Source: Methylibium sp.
Lineage (GTDB): Bacteria > Pseudomonadota > Gammaproteobacteria > Burkholderiales > Burkholderiaceae_C
Direction: 5' to 3'
Length of the DNA stretch: 64,000 nt
Assembly: GCA_013824165.1 (NCBI GenBank)
Contig: PNNH01000118.1
Coordinates: 19,695-83,694 of the forward strand
Shown here one piece after another: positions 53,483 through 64,000 of the stretch. The notes below the pieces were generated by a model. That model did no database searches and had not been told where the DNA came from. It saw only the letters and a program-made list of their open reading frames with translations. The first letter of the stretch is position 1; each line of letters starts with the position of its first letter. A program made the translations under genes and the position numbers.

Positions 53483-54604
53483 ATGACTTCATCTGATTCC
53501 CGAGCGCCCACCGTGGTGCGTCTTGCGGTCGACTGTATGGGCGGTGACCACGGCCCTTCGATCACCTTGCCGGCTTGCCAGGCCTTCTTGGCGAAGCATC
53601 CTGAGGCTGAGCTGCTGTTGGTGGGTCTGCCTGATGCGCTGGCGCCGGCCGCGGCTTGGCCGCGCTGCCAGCTTGTGCCGGCCAGTGAGGTGGTCAGCAT
53701 GGATGACCCGGTCGAGGTGGCGCTGCGCCGCAAGAAGGACTCGTCTATGCGGGTCGCCATTAATCAGTTGAAGGCGGATGCCGGCGGGCGCGCTGCTGCC
53801 CAGGCTTGCGTGTCTGCAGGCAACACAGGGGCGCTGATGGCGGTGGCGCGTTATGTGCTCAAGACGCTTGAGGGGATTGACCGCCCGGCCATCGCATCGG
53901 TGATGCCCAATGAAACGGGCGGCTTCACGACCGTGCTGGATCTTGGCGCCAACGTTGATTGCAGCGCCGAGCACTTGCTGCAATTTGCCGTCATGGGGAG
54001 TGCGCTGGTTGCCGCCGTCGAAGGCAAGGCCAACCCCAGCGTCGGATTGCTGAACATCGGCGAAGAGGTCATCAAGGGCAGCGAGACCATCAAGCGCGCT
54101 GGCGAGCTTCTGCGTGCAGCGGCGGCGGCAGGGCAGATCAACTTCCACGGCAACGTCGAAGGCAACGACATTTTCAAAGGGACGACGGATCTCGTCGTCT
54201 GCGATGGATTTGTGGGCAACGTCGCGCTGAAGACGGCTGAAGGTCTGGCGACGATGATCTCAACCATCATCCGCCAGGAGTTCAGTCGCAATCCGCTCAC
54301 AAAGTTTGCTGCGCTGCTGGCCATGCCCGTGCTCAAGCGGTTCAAGGGACGCGTTGATCATCGCCGCCTGAATGGCGCCGCCTTGCTGGGCCTGCGCGGG
54401 CTGGTATTCAAGAGCCATGGCTCGGCCGACGCCTTCGCTTTCGAGCAGGCCTTGAACAGGGCTTATGATGCCGCCCGCAACCGGCTTCTCGACCGGGTCC
54501 ACGATCAAATCGTCGCGACTTTGCAGTCCATGCCAACTTCGGCGGCGGACTCGGAGCTCAGCGATGCTGGAGACAAGGCGGCCATCGCCGCGCAACTTGC
54601 ATGA
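53483..54604 (+). CDS. plsX: Phosphate acyltransferase PlsX
   Basis: Makes acyl-phosphate from acyl-ACP for phospholipid synthesis (373 residues). Family segments include [13 protein letters not shown] (about 13-25), [26 protein letters not shown] and [15 protein letters not shown] at 53483 is chosen over a TTG at 53471. Its stop overlaps the fabH ATG, and it opens the plsX-fabH-fabD-fabG operon. Confidence 0.96.
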   Translation: MTSSDSRAPTVVRLAVDCMGGDHGPSITLPACQAFLAKHPEAELLLVGLPDALAPAAAWPRCQLVPASEVVSMDDPVEVALRRKKDSSMRVAINQLKADAGGRAAAQACVSAGNTGALMAVARYVLKTLEGIDRPAIASVMPNETGGFTTVLDLGANVDCSAEHLLQFAVMGSALVAAVEGKANPSVGLLNIGEEVIKGSETIKRAGELLRAAAAAGQINFHGNVEGNDIFKGTTDLVVCDGFVGNVALKTAEGLATMISTIIRQEFSRNPLTKFAALLAMPVLKRFKGRVDHRRLNGAALLGLRGLVFKSHGSADAFAFEQALNRAYDAARNRLLDRVHDQIVATLQSMPTSAADSELSDAGDKAAIAAQLA

Positions 54605-55596
54605 CCAAGCCGCATACGACTCCGCGCTACTCGCGCATCCTCGGGACAGGCAGCTTTCTGCCGCCCAAGCGACTGACCAATGCCGACCTCGCAGCCCAGC
54701 TGGCACTAGACGGCATCGAAACCTCGGATGAGTGGATCGTCGAGCGCACCGGCATCCGCGCCCGCCACTTTGCCGAGGCAGGCGTCAACGCCAGCGACCT
54801 GTCGCTGCCTGCCGCGCGTGCCGCGCTTGAAGCGGCCGGCGTCGACGCGGCCGAGATCGATCTGATCATCGTGGCAACGTCCACACCGGACATGGTCTTT
54901 CCCTCGACCGCCTGCCTGCTGCAGCAGAAGCTGGGCATTGCCGGATGCGCAGCGTTCGATGTGCAGGCGGTGTGCTCGGGCTTCGTCTATGCGCTGACGG
55001 TGGCCGATTCGATGATCAAGACCGGTGCTGCGAGCAAGGCACTGGTGGTCGGTGCCGAGGTGTTCTCGCGCATCCTGGATTTCAAGGACCGCACCACCTG
55101 CGTGCTGTTCGGCGATGGGGCCGGCGCCGTGGTGCTGGGCGCCAGTGATACTCCCGGAATTCTGGCCACCGAGTTGCATGCGGATGGCCGTCACGCCGGC
55201 ATTCTGTGCGTGCCCGGTACGGTATCCGGCGGCCAGATTCTGGGCGATCCGCTGCTGAAGATGGACGGTCAGGCCGTGTTCAAGCTGGCGGTTGGCGTGC
55301 TCGACAAGGTCGCACGCTCGGTGCTGGAGAAGGCCGGGCGCAGCGAGTCCGACATCGACTGGTTGATTCCCCACCAGGCCAATATCCGCATCATGCAAGG
55401 CACGGCCAAGAAGCTGAAGCTGTCGCTGGACAAGGTGGTCGTCACCGTTGATCAGCATGGCAACACCTCGGCAGCCTCCATTCCACTGGCTTTGGACTCG
55501 GCCGTGCGCAGCGGCCAGATCAAGCCTGGCGAGACAGTCATGCTCGAAGGCGTGGGCGGCGGTTTCACCTGGGGTGCTGTGCTGCTGGACCTGTAA
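54601..55596 (+). CDS. fabH: Beta-ketoacyl-ACP synthase III FabH
   Basis: Starts fatty acid synthesis by condensing acetyl-CoA with malonyl-ACP. The 331-residue protein has the Cys-His-Asn triad: Cys in [11 protein letters not shown] (near residue 122), His in IPHQANIRI (near 257) and Asn in QHGNTSAAS (near 287). The length is normal. It is coupled to plsX by a four-base overlap. Confidence 0.97.
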   Translation: MTKPHTTPRYSRILGTGSFLPPKRLTNADLAAQLALDGIETSDEWIVERTGIRARHFAEAGVNASDLSLPAARAALEAAGVDAAEIDLIIVATSTPDMVFPSTACLLQQKLGIAGCAAFDVQAVCSGFVYALTVADSMIKTGAASKALVVGAEVFSRILDFKDRTTCVLFGDGAGAVVLGASDTPGILATELHADGRHAGILCVPGTVSGGQILGDPLLKMDGQAVFKLAVGVLDKVARSVLEKAGRSESDIDWLIPHQANIRIMQGTAKKLKLSLDKVVVTVDQHGNTSAASIPLALDSAVRSGQIKPGETVMLEGVGGGFTWGAVLLDL

Positions 55597-55618
55597 AAGA
55601 AACGAAGAGACAAGCACG

Positions 55619-56560
55619 ATGAGCACGACCTTTGCATTTGTATTTCCGGGCCAGGGCTCGCAAGCCGTTGGCATGCTTGACGCATGGGGCGAGCATCCCG
55701 AAGTGCAGCGCACTTTGGCGGAGGCCTCGGCCGCGCTGGGTGAGGACATCGCAGCGCTGATCAAGAGCGGCCCGAAGGAACAGTTGGATTTGACCACCAA
55801 CACACAGCCCGTGATGCTGACGGCGGGCATAGCCTGCTACCGCGCGTGGATCGCCGAAACGGGCCTGGTGCCTGCGGCCGCAGCGGGGCACTCTCTGGGC
55901 GAGTACACGGCTCTGGTCGCCGCTGGCGCGCTGAGCTTGGCCGACGCGCTGCCCCTGGTGCGCTTCCGCGCGCAGGCGATGCAGGAGGCGGTGCCGGTTG
56001 GTGCTGGCGCGATGTACGCCATCCTGGGCCTGGATGGAGAGCTCGTGCGCGAAACCTGCAAGCAGGTGGCCGCAGCCAGCGGCGAGGTGATCGAAGCCGT
56101 CAACTTCAACGATCCCAAGCAGACCGTGATCGCCGGCAGCAAAGCTGGTGCGGAGAAGGCGGCTGAGGCTTTGAAGGCGGCGGGCGCCAAGCGCGCGCTG
56201 CCGCTGCCGGTGTCGGCCCCGTTCCATTCCAGCCTGATGAAGCCGGCTGCGGACAAGCTCAAGGGCAAGCTCGCGACGACGGAATTTGCGGCCTTGCAGT
56301 TCCCGGTAATCAACAACATCGATGTGGCTGTCGCCGGCAGCGCGGACGCGCTGCGCGATGCGCTCTACCGCCAGGCCTTTGGCCCGGTGCGCTGGGTTGA
56401 GGTGGTGCAGGCCCTGAAGGCACGCGGCATTCATCACATCATCGAGTGCGGCCCTGGCAAGGTGCTGGCGGGCATGGCCAAGCGGATTGACGGCGAGATC
56501 ATCAGCACGACGGTGCTGGACCCGGCCTCCCTGGCCGAAGCGCGTGCTCTGCTGGCCTGA
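55619..56560 (+). CDS. fabD: Malonyl-CoA:ACP transacylase FabD
   Basis: Loads malonyl groups on ACP. The 313-residue protein has the opening FVFPGQGSQAVGM, the nucleophile GHSLGEYTALVAAG (Ser near residue 91), the catalytic His in SAPFHSSLM and the C-terminal ECGPGKVLAG. ATG at 55619 has an AAGAGA-type ribosome site. Confidence 0.97.
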   Translation: MSTTFAFVFPGQGSQAVGMLDAWGEHPEVQRTLAEASAALGEDIAALIKSGPKEQLDLTTNTQPVMLTAGIACYRAWIAETGLVPAAAAGHSLGEYTALVAAGALSLADALPLVRFRAQAMQEAVPVGAGAMYAILGLDGELVRETCKQVAAASGEVIEAVNFNDPKQTVIAGSKAGAEKAAEALKAAGAKRALPLPVSAPFHSSLMKPAADKLKGKLATTEFAALQFPVINNIDVAVAGSADALRDALYRQAFGPVRWVEVVQALKARGIHHIIECGPGKVLAGMAKRIDGEIISTTVLDPASLAEARALLA

Positions 56561-56574
56561 GGAAAGAATCGAAC

Positions 56575-57312
56575 ATGAGTGATACCAAACAAGTGGCGCT
56601 GGTTACTGGCGCCAGCCGGGGCATCGGCCGGGCCATTGCGCTGCATCTGGCGCAGCAAGGATTTGCGGTGATCGGCACTGCGACCACCGAGTCTGGCGCG
56701 GCCGCCATCACTGAAGCTCTGGCCCCACTGGGCGGCCGCGGCCTGGTGTTGAACGTCAATGACGCTGCGGCATGCGATGCCGCGGTGGACGAGATCGTCA
56801 AGTCCCAGGGCGGTTTGCAGGTGCTGGTCAACAATGCCGGCATCACGCGCGACACCCTGGCCATGCGCATGAAGGACGAGGACTGGGATGCGGTGCTGGA
56901 CACCAATCTGAAGGCCGTGTTCCGCATGAGCCGCGCCGTGATGCGCACGATGATGAAGCAGCGCTATGGCCGTATCGTCAACATCACCTCGGTGGTGGGT
57001 GCCTCCGGTAATCCGGGGCAGGCCAACTACGCGGCGGCCAAGGCCGGCGTGGCGGGCATGACACGCTCGCTGGCGCGCGAGCTGGGCAGCCGCGGCATCA
57101 CCGTCAACTGCGTCGCTCCCGGCTTCATCGCCACTGACATGACCGAGGTGCTGCCGGAAGCGCAGAAGGCGGCACTGCTGGCGCAGATCCCGGTGGGGCG
57201 TCTGGGCGCGCCTGAGGAAATCGCCGCTGCAGTGGCTTTTCTGGCATCACCGCAAGCTGCGTACATTACGGGCAGCGAGTTGCATGTCAACGGAGGCATG
57301 TTCATGAATTGA
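56575..57312 (+). CDS. fabG: 3-oxoacyl-ACP reductase FabG
   Basis: NADPH-dependent SDR enzyme (245 residues) of the elongation cycle. It has TGASRGIGRAIAL (about 12-24), NNAGITRD, the catalytic SVVGASGNPGQANYAAAKAG with Ser, Tyr and Lys in place, and a C-terminal VNGGMFMN. GAGGAAAG precedes the ATG. Confidence 0.97.
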   Translation: MSDTKQVALVTGASRGIGRAIALHLAQQGFAVIGTATTESGAAAITEALAPLGGRGLVLNVNDAAACDAAVDEIVKSQGGLQVLVNNAGITRDTLAMRMKDEDWDAVLDTNLKAVFRMSRAVMRTMMKQRYGRIVNITSVVGASGNPGQANYAAAKAGVAGMTRSLARELGSRGITVNCVAPGFIATDMTEVLPEAQKAALLAQIPVGRLGAPEEIAAAVAFLASPQAAYITGSELHVNGGMFMN

Positions 57313-57411
57313 GGTGGGCGCATCCCGCGCTCACCCACCGGATTTGCCCGGCCGGTGAAGGCTTCTTTGCTGTGACGTACGCCTGCCTTAGGCGTGTCAC
57401 TCTAGAGGCCT

Positions 57412-57417
57412 TAGAAT
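57412..57417 (+). promoter_or_regulatory. -10 box candidate for acpP
   Basis: TAGAAT followed by CCCGGGC, 38 bases before the acpP ATG. A weak TTAGGC lies 18 bases upstream. A separate promoter would suit the high amount of ACP needed. Confidence 0.5.
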
Positions 57418-57454
57418 CCCGGGCTGTTCCTAGCAAACCCCTCCTGGAGGAGTC

Positions 57455-57694
57455 ATGAGCGATATCGAAGCACGTGTCAAGAAAATCATCGCCGAGCAAC
57501 TCGGCGTGCCTGAGTCCGATGTGACCAACGAGAAGGCCTTCGTGGCTGATCTGGGCGCAGACTCGCTGGACACCGTGGAACTGGTGATGGCCCTGGAAGA
57601 CGAGTTCGGCATCGAGATCCCGGACGAAGAAGCCGAGAAGATCACCACCGTGCAGCTGGCGATCGACTACGCCGTCAAGCACCAGAAGGCCTGA
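57455..57694 (+). CDS. acpP: Acyl carrier protein
   Basis: A 79-residue acidic carrier protein. Ser37 in [15 protein letters not shown] is the 4'-phosphopantetheine site. A strong GGAGGAG ribosome site is placed just before the ATG. Confidence 0.98.
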   Translation: MSDIEARVKKIIAEQLGVPESDVTNEKAFVADLGADSLDTVELVMALEDEFGIEIPDEEAEKITTVQLAIDYAVKHQKA

Positions 57695-57738
57695 GCGCAC
57701 AGCGCTTTGGTTTTTCTTTCAACTGATTCCCGTACCGC

Positions 57739-58983
57739 ATGAGCCGTCGTCGCGTCGTTGTCACCGGTCTTGGTCTGATCAGCCCCGTGGGCAACACGGT
57801 GGCTGAAGGCTGGGCGAACATCCTGGCCGGTCAGTCCGGCATTGACCGCATTACCCGCTTCGATGCAAGCAACTTCGCCTGCCAGTTCGCTGGCGAGGTG
57901 AAGGGCTTCAACGTTGGAGACTACATCTCCAGCAAGGAGGCGCGGACCATGGACACCTTCATCCATTACGGATTGGCGGCGTCCATGCAGGCGGTGCAGG
58001 ATGCCGGTCTGCCGACCGGGGATCAGTTGAGTGCAGAGCAGGCCGAGCGAATCGGCGTGCTGGTTGGCTCGGGCATCGGCGGCCTGCCGATGATCGAGGA
58101 AACCCACGCTGAGTTGACGAACCGTGGCCCGCGCCGCATTTCGCCGTTCTTCGTGCCTGCCTCGATCATCAACATGATCTCGGGCCACGTCTCCATCAAG
58201 TACGGCTTCCAAGGCCCGAACCTGGCGATCGTGACGGCCTGCACTAGCGGCCTGCATGCGATCGGTCAGGCCGGTCGCTTGATCGAGTACGGGGATGCCG
58301 ACGTGATGATCGCCGGCGGTGCCGAGTCGACGGTCTCGCCGCTGGGCATCGGTGGCTTTGCTGCCGCGCGCGCTCTCTCGACCCGAAACGACGACCCCAA
58401 GACCGCGTCCCGCCCCTGGGACAAGGATCGCGACGGCTTCGTGCTGGGTGAGGGCGGTGGCGTGATGGTGCTCGAAGAGTACGAGCACGCCAAGAAACGT
58501 GGCGCCAAGATCTATTGCGAGCTGGCGGGTTTCGGCATGGGTGCCGATGCGTACCACATGACCGCGCCCAATGTGGATGGCCCCAAGCGCTCGATGCGCG
58601 CTGCGCTGCGCAACGCCGGACTCAATCCGGACCAGATCCACTACATGAATGCTCACGGCACTTCGACGCCGCTGGGCGATGTGAACGAGACGAATGCCAT
58701 CAAGCTGGCCTTCGGCGATCACGCCAAGAACATGGTGGTGAGCTCGACCAAATCGATGACCGGTCACCTGCTGGGTGGCGCTGGCGGCATCGAGTCAGTC
58801 TTCACCGTGCTTGCCGTGCATAACCAGGTGGCACCGCCCACCATCAACATCTTCAACCAGGATCCCGAGTGCGACCTGGATTACTGCGCCAACACGGCGC
58901 GGGAAATGAAGATCGAGTACGCCGCGAAGAACAACTTCGGCTTCGGCGGCACCAACGGCACCCTCGTCTTCAAGCGCTGCTGA
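57739..58983 (+). CDS. fabF: Beta-ketoacyl-ACP synthase II FabF
   Basis: Condensing enzyme of fatty-acid elongation (414 residues). The triad is Cys in [12 protein letters not shown], His in [11 protein letters not shown] and His in [13 protein letters not shown]. The C-terminal [14 protein letters not shown] is typical. It lies 44 bases after acpP and ends right at the decayed gene described next. Confidence 0.97.
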   Translation: MSRRRVVVTGLGLISPVGNTVAEGWANILAGQSGIDRITRFDASNFACQFAGEVKGFNVGDYISSKEARTMDTFIHYGLAASMQAVQDAGLPTGDQLSAEQAERIGVLVGSGIGGLPMIEETHAELTNRGPRRISPFFVPASIINMISGHVSIKYGFQGPNLAIVTACTSGLHAIGQAGRLIEYGDADVMIAGGAESTVSPLGIGGFAAARALSTRNDDPKTASRPWDKDRDGFVLGEGGGVMVLEEYEHAKKRGAKIYCELAGFGMGADAYHMTAPNVDGPKRSMRAALRNAGLNPDQIHYMNAHGTSTPLGDVNETNAIKLAFGDHAKNMVVSSTKSMTGHLLGGAGGIESVFTVLAVHNQVAPPTINIFNQDPECDLDYCANTAREMKIEYAAKNNFGFGGTNGTLVFKRC

Positions 58984-59527
58984 CGCGCCAGATTCCCGGT
59001 GCAGCCTGCGCTGCGTTGGCCCCCCGCGTCGAAGTGAGCGTCGGCGGCGGCCGTGGCTGGCAGACTCTCGCCGGCGCGGCCTTTGCGACGACGGCTGCAG
59101 CTCTGGTGGCTTGGTTGTTCGAGCATCTGCTGATCGCTCTGCAGTGGCCCGGCTCGCCCCTGGCGCTCGCTGGGCTGCTGCTCGCTTGCTTCTGCCTGTG
59201 TGCCTTGGTGGCCGCGCTGGGCTGGCGGGTAGATCGGCAGGCTCGCTGCGTTGGGACGTGCAGCGCTAGTGGCTGGCTGAAGCCTCCGGACTGCGAAGCG
59301 TCGGTGTGCATCCGACGATGGATTTCGACCGTGCCGTCCTGCCGCGACTCCGGCCTGTTGACGTCGAGCGCAGCTACTGGCGCCAGCCTTTGCCGCGTGA
59401 CGTCATCCTTGTGCGTGCCCGGAATGCTTGGCATGGGGCTGCTTGGAGCGGAGCTCAGCACGCATCGACCCGACACCGTGACCTCCGGCAGGGTTTCTTG
59501 AAACGCGGCAGTATGCGGGGCGCGTGA
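58980..59527 (+). pseudogene. Decayed small membrane-protein gene (YgfX-like remnant)
   Basis: The first half, in one frame, reads as two hydrophobic helices (about 59064-59225). The second half continues in another frame with GSLRWDVQ (from 59240), an in-frame TAG at 59267-59269, then WLAEASGL and MDFDRAVLPRLRP, ending near 59527. The WD-W and DFDRAVLPRLRP layout resembles the C-terminal part of YgfX-type proteins found after fabF in relatives. At least one frameshift and one stop break it. No good ATG exists at the 5' end. The assignment is by eye and could be wrong; the remaining sequence to mucD (59528-59661) shows no gene. Confidence 0.4.
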
Positions 59528-59661
59528 AGCCTTGAACTTGGACGGACTCGCCCAAACTAAGCGGCGCACGATGCTGCCCCTCGCCGAGTCGGGCAGCACG
59601 GCATGCGTCTCTTTTGCACGAGATGTGTCACATCACCTGAACTGCAATCTGCGAAAACCAC

Positions 59662-61113
59662 ATGAAGAATCTTGTTCATCCCCACCAAGTCCTGGTGCGC
59701 TGGACTGGCGTTTTCTTGTCCGCTGCCGCACTCGCTGCGAGCCTCGGCCTGGCCCCGATGGGCGCACAGGCGCAGGCCCGTGAACTCCCTGACTTCACCG
59801 AGCTGGTGGAACGCACCGGTCCGGCCGTGGTCAATATCCGAACGGCCGAGCGCATGCGTGTGCAACAAGGCGTTCCGGAAATGGACGAGCAGATGCAGGA
59901 GTTCCTGCGTCGATTCGGCGTTCCGATTCCGAATCAGCGCCGCGGCAACCCGCGTGACGAGGATGCACCTCAGCGCCGCGGAGTTGGCTCAGGTTTCATC
60001 ATCAGCGCCGATGGCTTTGTGATGACGAATGCCCATGTTGTCGATGGCGCGGATGAGGTGCTGGTCACGCTGACGGACAAGCGTGAATTCAAGGCCAAGC
60101 TGATCGGCACCGATGCCCGCACTGACGTGGCGGTGCTGAAGATCGAGGCCAGCGGGCTGCCGGCGGTGAAGATCGGGGATGTCGGGCGACTTAAGGTGGG
60201 CGAGTGGGTGCTCGCGATCGGCTCGCCCTTTGGTTTCGACAACACAGTGACAGCTGGCATCGTCAGCGCGAAGGCGCGCGACACCGGCGAACTGCTGCCC
60301 TTCATTCAGACTGATGTGGCCATCAACCCCGGTAACTCCGGTGGGCCGCTGCTCAATATGCGCGGTGAGGTCGTCGGCATCAACTCCCAGATCTACAGCC
60401 GCTCCGGTGGCTTCATGGGCATCTCGTTTGCGATCCCGATTGATGAGGCCATGCGCGTTTCCGATCAGCTGCGCGGTGGTGGGCGGGTGATTCGCGGGCG
60501 CATCGGGGTGCTGCCGGATGACGTCAGCAAAGAAGTGGCTGAGGCCATCGGCCTGGGCAAGCCGGTTGGGGCGATCGTGCGCAGCGTCGTCGAGGGCAGC
60601 CCGGCCGAGAAGGCGGGCATCGAGGCCGGCGATGTGATCACCCGGTTCGATGGCAAGCAGGTCGACAAGGCCAACGACCTGCGCCGTCTTGTCGCCTCGA
60701 CCAAGCCCGGCAGCAAGGTGTCGATCCAGGTCTTCCGCCGCGGCGAGAGCAAGGCGCTGTCGGTCACCATCGCTGAGCTCACAGATGAGCGCCCGCGCGC
60801 ATCGCCCGATTCCAGCGCTCCAGCGGCCCCGGTCCAGGCGGGCGCGCTCGGGCTGACGGTTGTTGATCTGAGCGATGCCCAGAAGCGCGAGTTGAAGTTG
60901 CGCCAAGGTGTGCGCGTGACCGCTTCCGAGGGAGCCGCCCTGCGCTCAGGTGTACGTGAGGGGGATGTCATCCTCTCTGTGAACAACCAGGAGGTCAGCA
61001 ACGCCAAGCAGTTCCAGACGCTGCTGACTGCGGTGGACAAGAGCAAGGTTGTCACGCTGCTGGTGCGTCGTGACAACGCGGTCAGCTTCGTTCTGGTCAA
61101 GCCTGTTCGCTGA
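59662..61113 (+). CDS. mucD: DegP/MucD-type periplasmic serine protease
   Basis: HtrA-family protease and chaperone (483 residues). The signal peptide ends near residue 36 (AQA). The triad is His in TNAHVVDG, Asp in TDVAVLKI and Ser in NPGNSGGPLLN. Two PDZ domains follow (about 265-375 and 390-480), with VVEGSPAEKAGIEAGDVI in the first. The usual upstream rpoE-rseA-rseB genes are not found in the window. A hairpin terminator follows. Confidence 0.96.
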   Translation: MKNLVHPHQVLVRWTGVFLSAAALAASLGLAPMGAQAQARELPDFTELVERTGPAVVNIRTAERMRVQQGVPEMDEQMQEFLRRFGVPIPNQRRGNPRDEDAPQRRGVGSGFIISADGFVMTNAHVVDGADEVLVTLTDKREFKAKLIGTDARTDVAVLKIEASGLPAVKIGDVGRLKVGEWVLAIGSPFGFDNTVTAGIVSAKARDTGELLPFIQTDVAINPGNSGGPLLNMRGEVVGINSQIYSRSGGFMGISFAIPIDEAMRVSDQLRGGGRVIRGRIGVLPDDVSKEVAEAIGLGKPVGAIVRSVVEGSPAEKAGIEAGDVITRFDGKQVDKANDLRRLVASTKPGSKVSIQVFRRGESKALSVTIAELTDERPRASPDSSAPAAPVQAGALGLTVVDLSDAQKRELKLRQGVRVTASEGAALRSGVREGDVILSVNNQEVSNAKQFQTLLTAVDKSKVVTLLVRRDNAVSFVLVKPVR

Positions 61114-61132
61114 AGCGAACTGCTGCGGCAGG

Positions 61133-61179
61133 GACCCGTCGACGCAGTCTTCACATCCGACTGCGTTGGCGGGTCTTTT
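61133..61179 (+). terminator. Terminator after mucD
   Basis: GACCCGTCGACGCAGTC pairs imperfectly with GACTGCGTTGGCGGGTC, followed by TTTT at 61176-61179. It lies 20 bases after the mucD stop. Confidence 0.75.
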
Positions 61180-61286
61180 CATCAGGCGACATTTTTTAAC
61201 GGGTTTGTCCCTGCTTTGAGGTCGCGAGGTTGAAGTTTGCGCCTGCTTACTTGAAAGCTTCCCGGTGTATTCGAGCATGCGTCAGA

Positions 61287-61292
61287 TAGAAT
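61287..61292 (+). promoter_or_regulatory. -10 box candidate upstream of lepA (distal)
   Basis: TAGAAT followed by CAGGGCTC, the same extended pattern as other boxes in the window. No -35 at normal distance. It would give a leader of about 350 bases for lepA or serve a leader RNA. Confidence 0.4.
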
Positions 61293-61361
61293 CAGGGCTC
61301 GCAAACTGGGTTTTGGGGCATTTGCAAGCGTAAAGCTTGGTGAACTCAGACTGTCCCCAGG

Positions 61362-61396
61362 ACATCCACAGGGGCGTGTTGATAAGCTGTGGACAA
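61362..61396. promoter_or_regulatory. Cluster of three DnaA-box-like sites
   Basis: ACATCCACA (61362-61370, plus), TGTTGATAA (61377-61385; reverse TTATCAACA) and TGTGGACAA (61388-61396; reverse TTGTCCACA) each differ from TTATCCACA by one or two bases. Two of them are in the same orientation two bases apart. Whether DnaA binds here is not known. Confidence 0.4.
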
Positions 61397-61460
61397 GTTG
61401 ATGTTGGCGACTTGCAACGAGCTCGAAGGTGCTTGTGCCGAAGTCCCGGTTCCAGGCCTT

Positions 61461-61471
61461 TTGGCTACAAT
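61461..61471 (+). promoter_or_regulatory. -10 region candidate upstream of lepA (proximal)
   Basis: TTGGCTACAAT, identical to the 11 bases upstream of the second toxin-antitoxin pair. Transcription would begin near 61478. Confidence 0.5.
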
Positions 61472-61477
61472 GGAAGC

Positions 61478-61542
61478 CCAACAAGCAGTTGCCAGAAGTT
61501 TTGTTGGAAGGCGCGTCAACTCTTTCGACGTGCCTTTTTTTT
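61478..61542 (+). ncRNA. Candidate short RNA or lepA leader attenuator
   Basis: The interval from the inferred start after TACAAT (61466-61471) to the end of a strong intrinsic terminator is about 65 bases and holds no gene. It could be a stable small RNA, or a leader whose terminator controls readthrough into lepA, which begins 108 bases later. The start site is inferred only from the -10 box. Confidence 0.35.
61508..61542 (+). terminator. Strong intrinsic terminator in the lepA leader
   Basis: AAGGCGCGTC (61508-61517) pairs with GACGTGCCTT (61527-61536) with one G-U pair and a nine-base loop, and the T-run extends to 61542 (eight T). No coding sequence ends just before it. Confidence 0.85.
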
Positions 61543-61649
61543 GTTTACGGCACGGCCCTGGTGGGCCTTCACGTCGCTGCGCGACATGAGCCTCCAACTC
61601 AACGGCTTAGCCGTTGTGCCTGCCGGCCGCGCTGTCTGCGATCGAGTCC

Positions 61650-63458
<1,809 letters not shown>

Positions 63459-63482
63459 GTCTAGAGAGACGACCTAGAACCC

Positions 63483-64000
63483 ATGAGTGCTCTTACCGGA
63501 ATCCTCTACGCCGCCCTGATCGCCTACCTGGGCGGCTGGTACACCGGCTACTGGAGCGGCAACTTCTCGCTGCTGCTCTTCATCCTCAGCGTTGTCACGC
63601 TCGGCTACTGGCTGGCGGAGCGCTTTCACTTCAAGCCGGCGCGTGAGCGGGCCGCAGCGCAGTTGGTCGAAGCCGATGCCCAGCGTCGGCAGAAGCTTGC
63701 TGAGCAGGGCATCTCGCGCGTCGATGGCGACATCAGCGCGGCGCACGAGGCCGTGCTGCGTCAGCCCTGGTGGCTGGACTGGACGGCCGGCCTGTTCCCG
63801 GTGATCCTGATCGTCTTCCTGCTGCGCTCCTTCTTGTTCGAGCCCTTCAAGATTCCCTCGGGCTCGATGGTGCCGACCTTGCTGGTGGGCGACTTGATTC
63901 TGGTGAACAAGTTCCACTACGGCGTGCGCCTGCCGGTGATCAACAAGAAGATCATCGACAACAACCCGGTGCGGCGCGGTGATGTGATGGTGTTCCGCTA
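63483..64000 (+). CDS. lepB: Signal peptidase I, LepB (C-terminus beyond window)
   Basis: Membrane serine protease that removes signal peptides. About 172 residues are in the window. Two N-terminal hydrophobic segments (about 5-45) and a second anchor (LFPVILIVFLLRSFLF) precede the catalytic Ser in IPSGSMVPTLLVGD (near residue 129). The Lys is expected at or after RRGDVMVFR, where the window ends. The gene order lepA-lepB is conserved in relatives. Confidence 0.95.
   Translation, partial: MSALTGILYAALIAYLGGWYTGYWSGNFSLLLFILSVVTLGYWLAERFHFKPARERAAAQLVEADAQRRQKLAEQGISRVDGDISAAHEAVLRQPWWLDWTAGLFPVILIVFLLRSFLFEPFKIPSGSMVPTLLVGDLILVNKFHYGVRLPVINKKIIDNNPVRRGDVMVFR

Noticed and set aside
61389..61589. 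66-codon plus-strand frame in the lepA leader
   Set aside because: It runs through a strong intrinsic terminator and has no ribosome site.

Overview
This 64 kb window is GC-rich bacterial chromosome. The fatty-acid run plsX-fabH-fabD-fabG-acpP-fabF leading into mucD-lepA-lepB, the TARAAT-type -10 boxes and the protein sequences point to a betaproteobacterium of the order Burkholderiales, probably near the Rubrivivax/Leptothrix/Roseateles group. The genus is an inference. No rRNA, tRNA, CRISPR array, phage or insertion sequence was recognised.

Layout. (1) 1-8.7 kb is housekeeping: partial ychF, a UbiH-type hydroxylase with an apparent internal deletion, dsbC, a DUF3429 protein, an M61 peptidase, a DUF3108 protein, an enoyl-CoA hydratase and lysS. 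(2) 8.8-22.5 kb is a surface-glycan cluster. It has wlbA/B/C-type genes for 2,3-diacetamido-uronic acid synthesis, a Wzx flippase, an acetyltransferase, two GT4 glycosyltransferases, a methyltransferase, and a second set (4,6-dehydratase, aminotransferase, initiating sugar-phosphate transferase) of the kind that makes and loads a bacillosamine-like sugar. Two different PIN-domain toxin-antitoxin pairs sit inside it. No polymerase, ligase or oligosaccharyltransferase is seen here. (3) 22.5-24.8 kb is an ordinary-looking spacer followed by a strongly driven gene for a Thr/Ala-rich exported protein with a UUCG-loop terminator. (4) 24.8-35.2 kb is a complete-looking type II secretion operon in the order G-H-I-J-K-L-M-C-like-D-E-F. 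(5) 35.2-49.2 kb is a second polysaccharide locus, divergent about 44.8 kb. Leftward are a Wzx flippase, GT2, Wzy-type polymerase, two GT4 enzymes, a 75-aa membrane protein, a sulfatase-fold enzyme with Thr in the nucleophile position and a sulfotransferase. Rightward are a Wza-type exporter, a Wzz-type co-polymerase without kinase, and a WecA/MraY-type initiating transferase. (6) 49.2-64 kb is again housekeeping: rhlE-like helicase, a tetrapyrrole-methylase-fold protein, maf, yceD, rpmF, the fab operon, a decayed gene where many relatives carry rpoE-rseA-rseB, mucD, then a leader with DnaA-box-like sites and a short promoter-terminator unit ahead of lepA and lepB (cut by the window end).

Working together. 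The most interesting reading is that a glycan-building cluster, an abundant Thr-rich exported protein, a type II secretion machine and a possibly sulfated exopolysaccharide locus lie side by side. A glycosylated surface layer or sheath exported by the adjacent secretion system would explain the arrangement, but this is a hypothesis from gene order and composition only.
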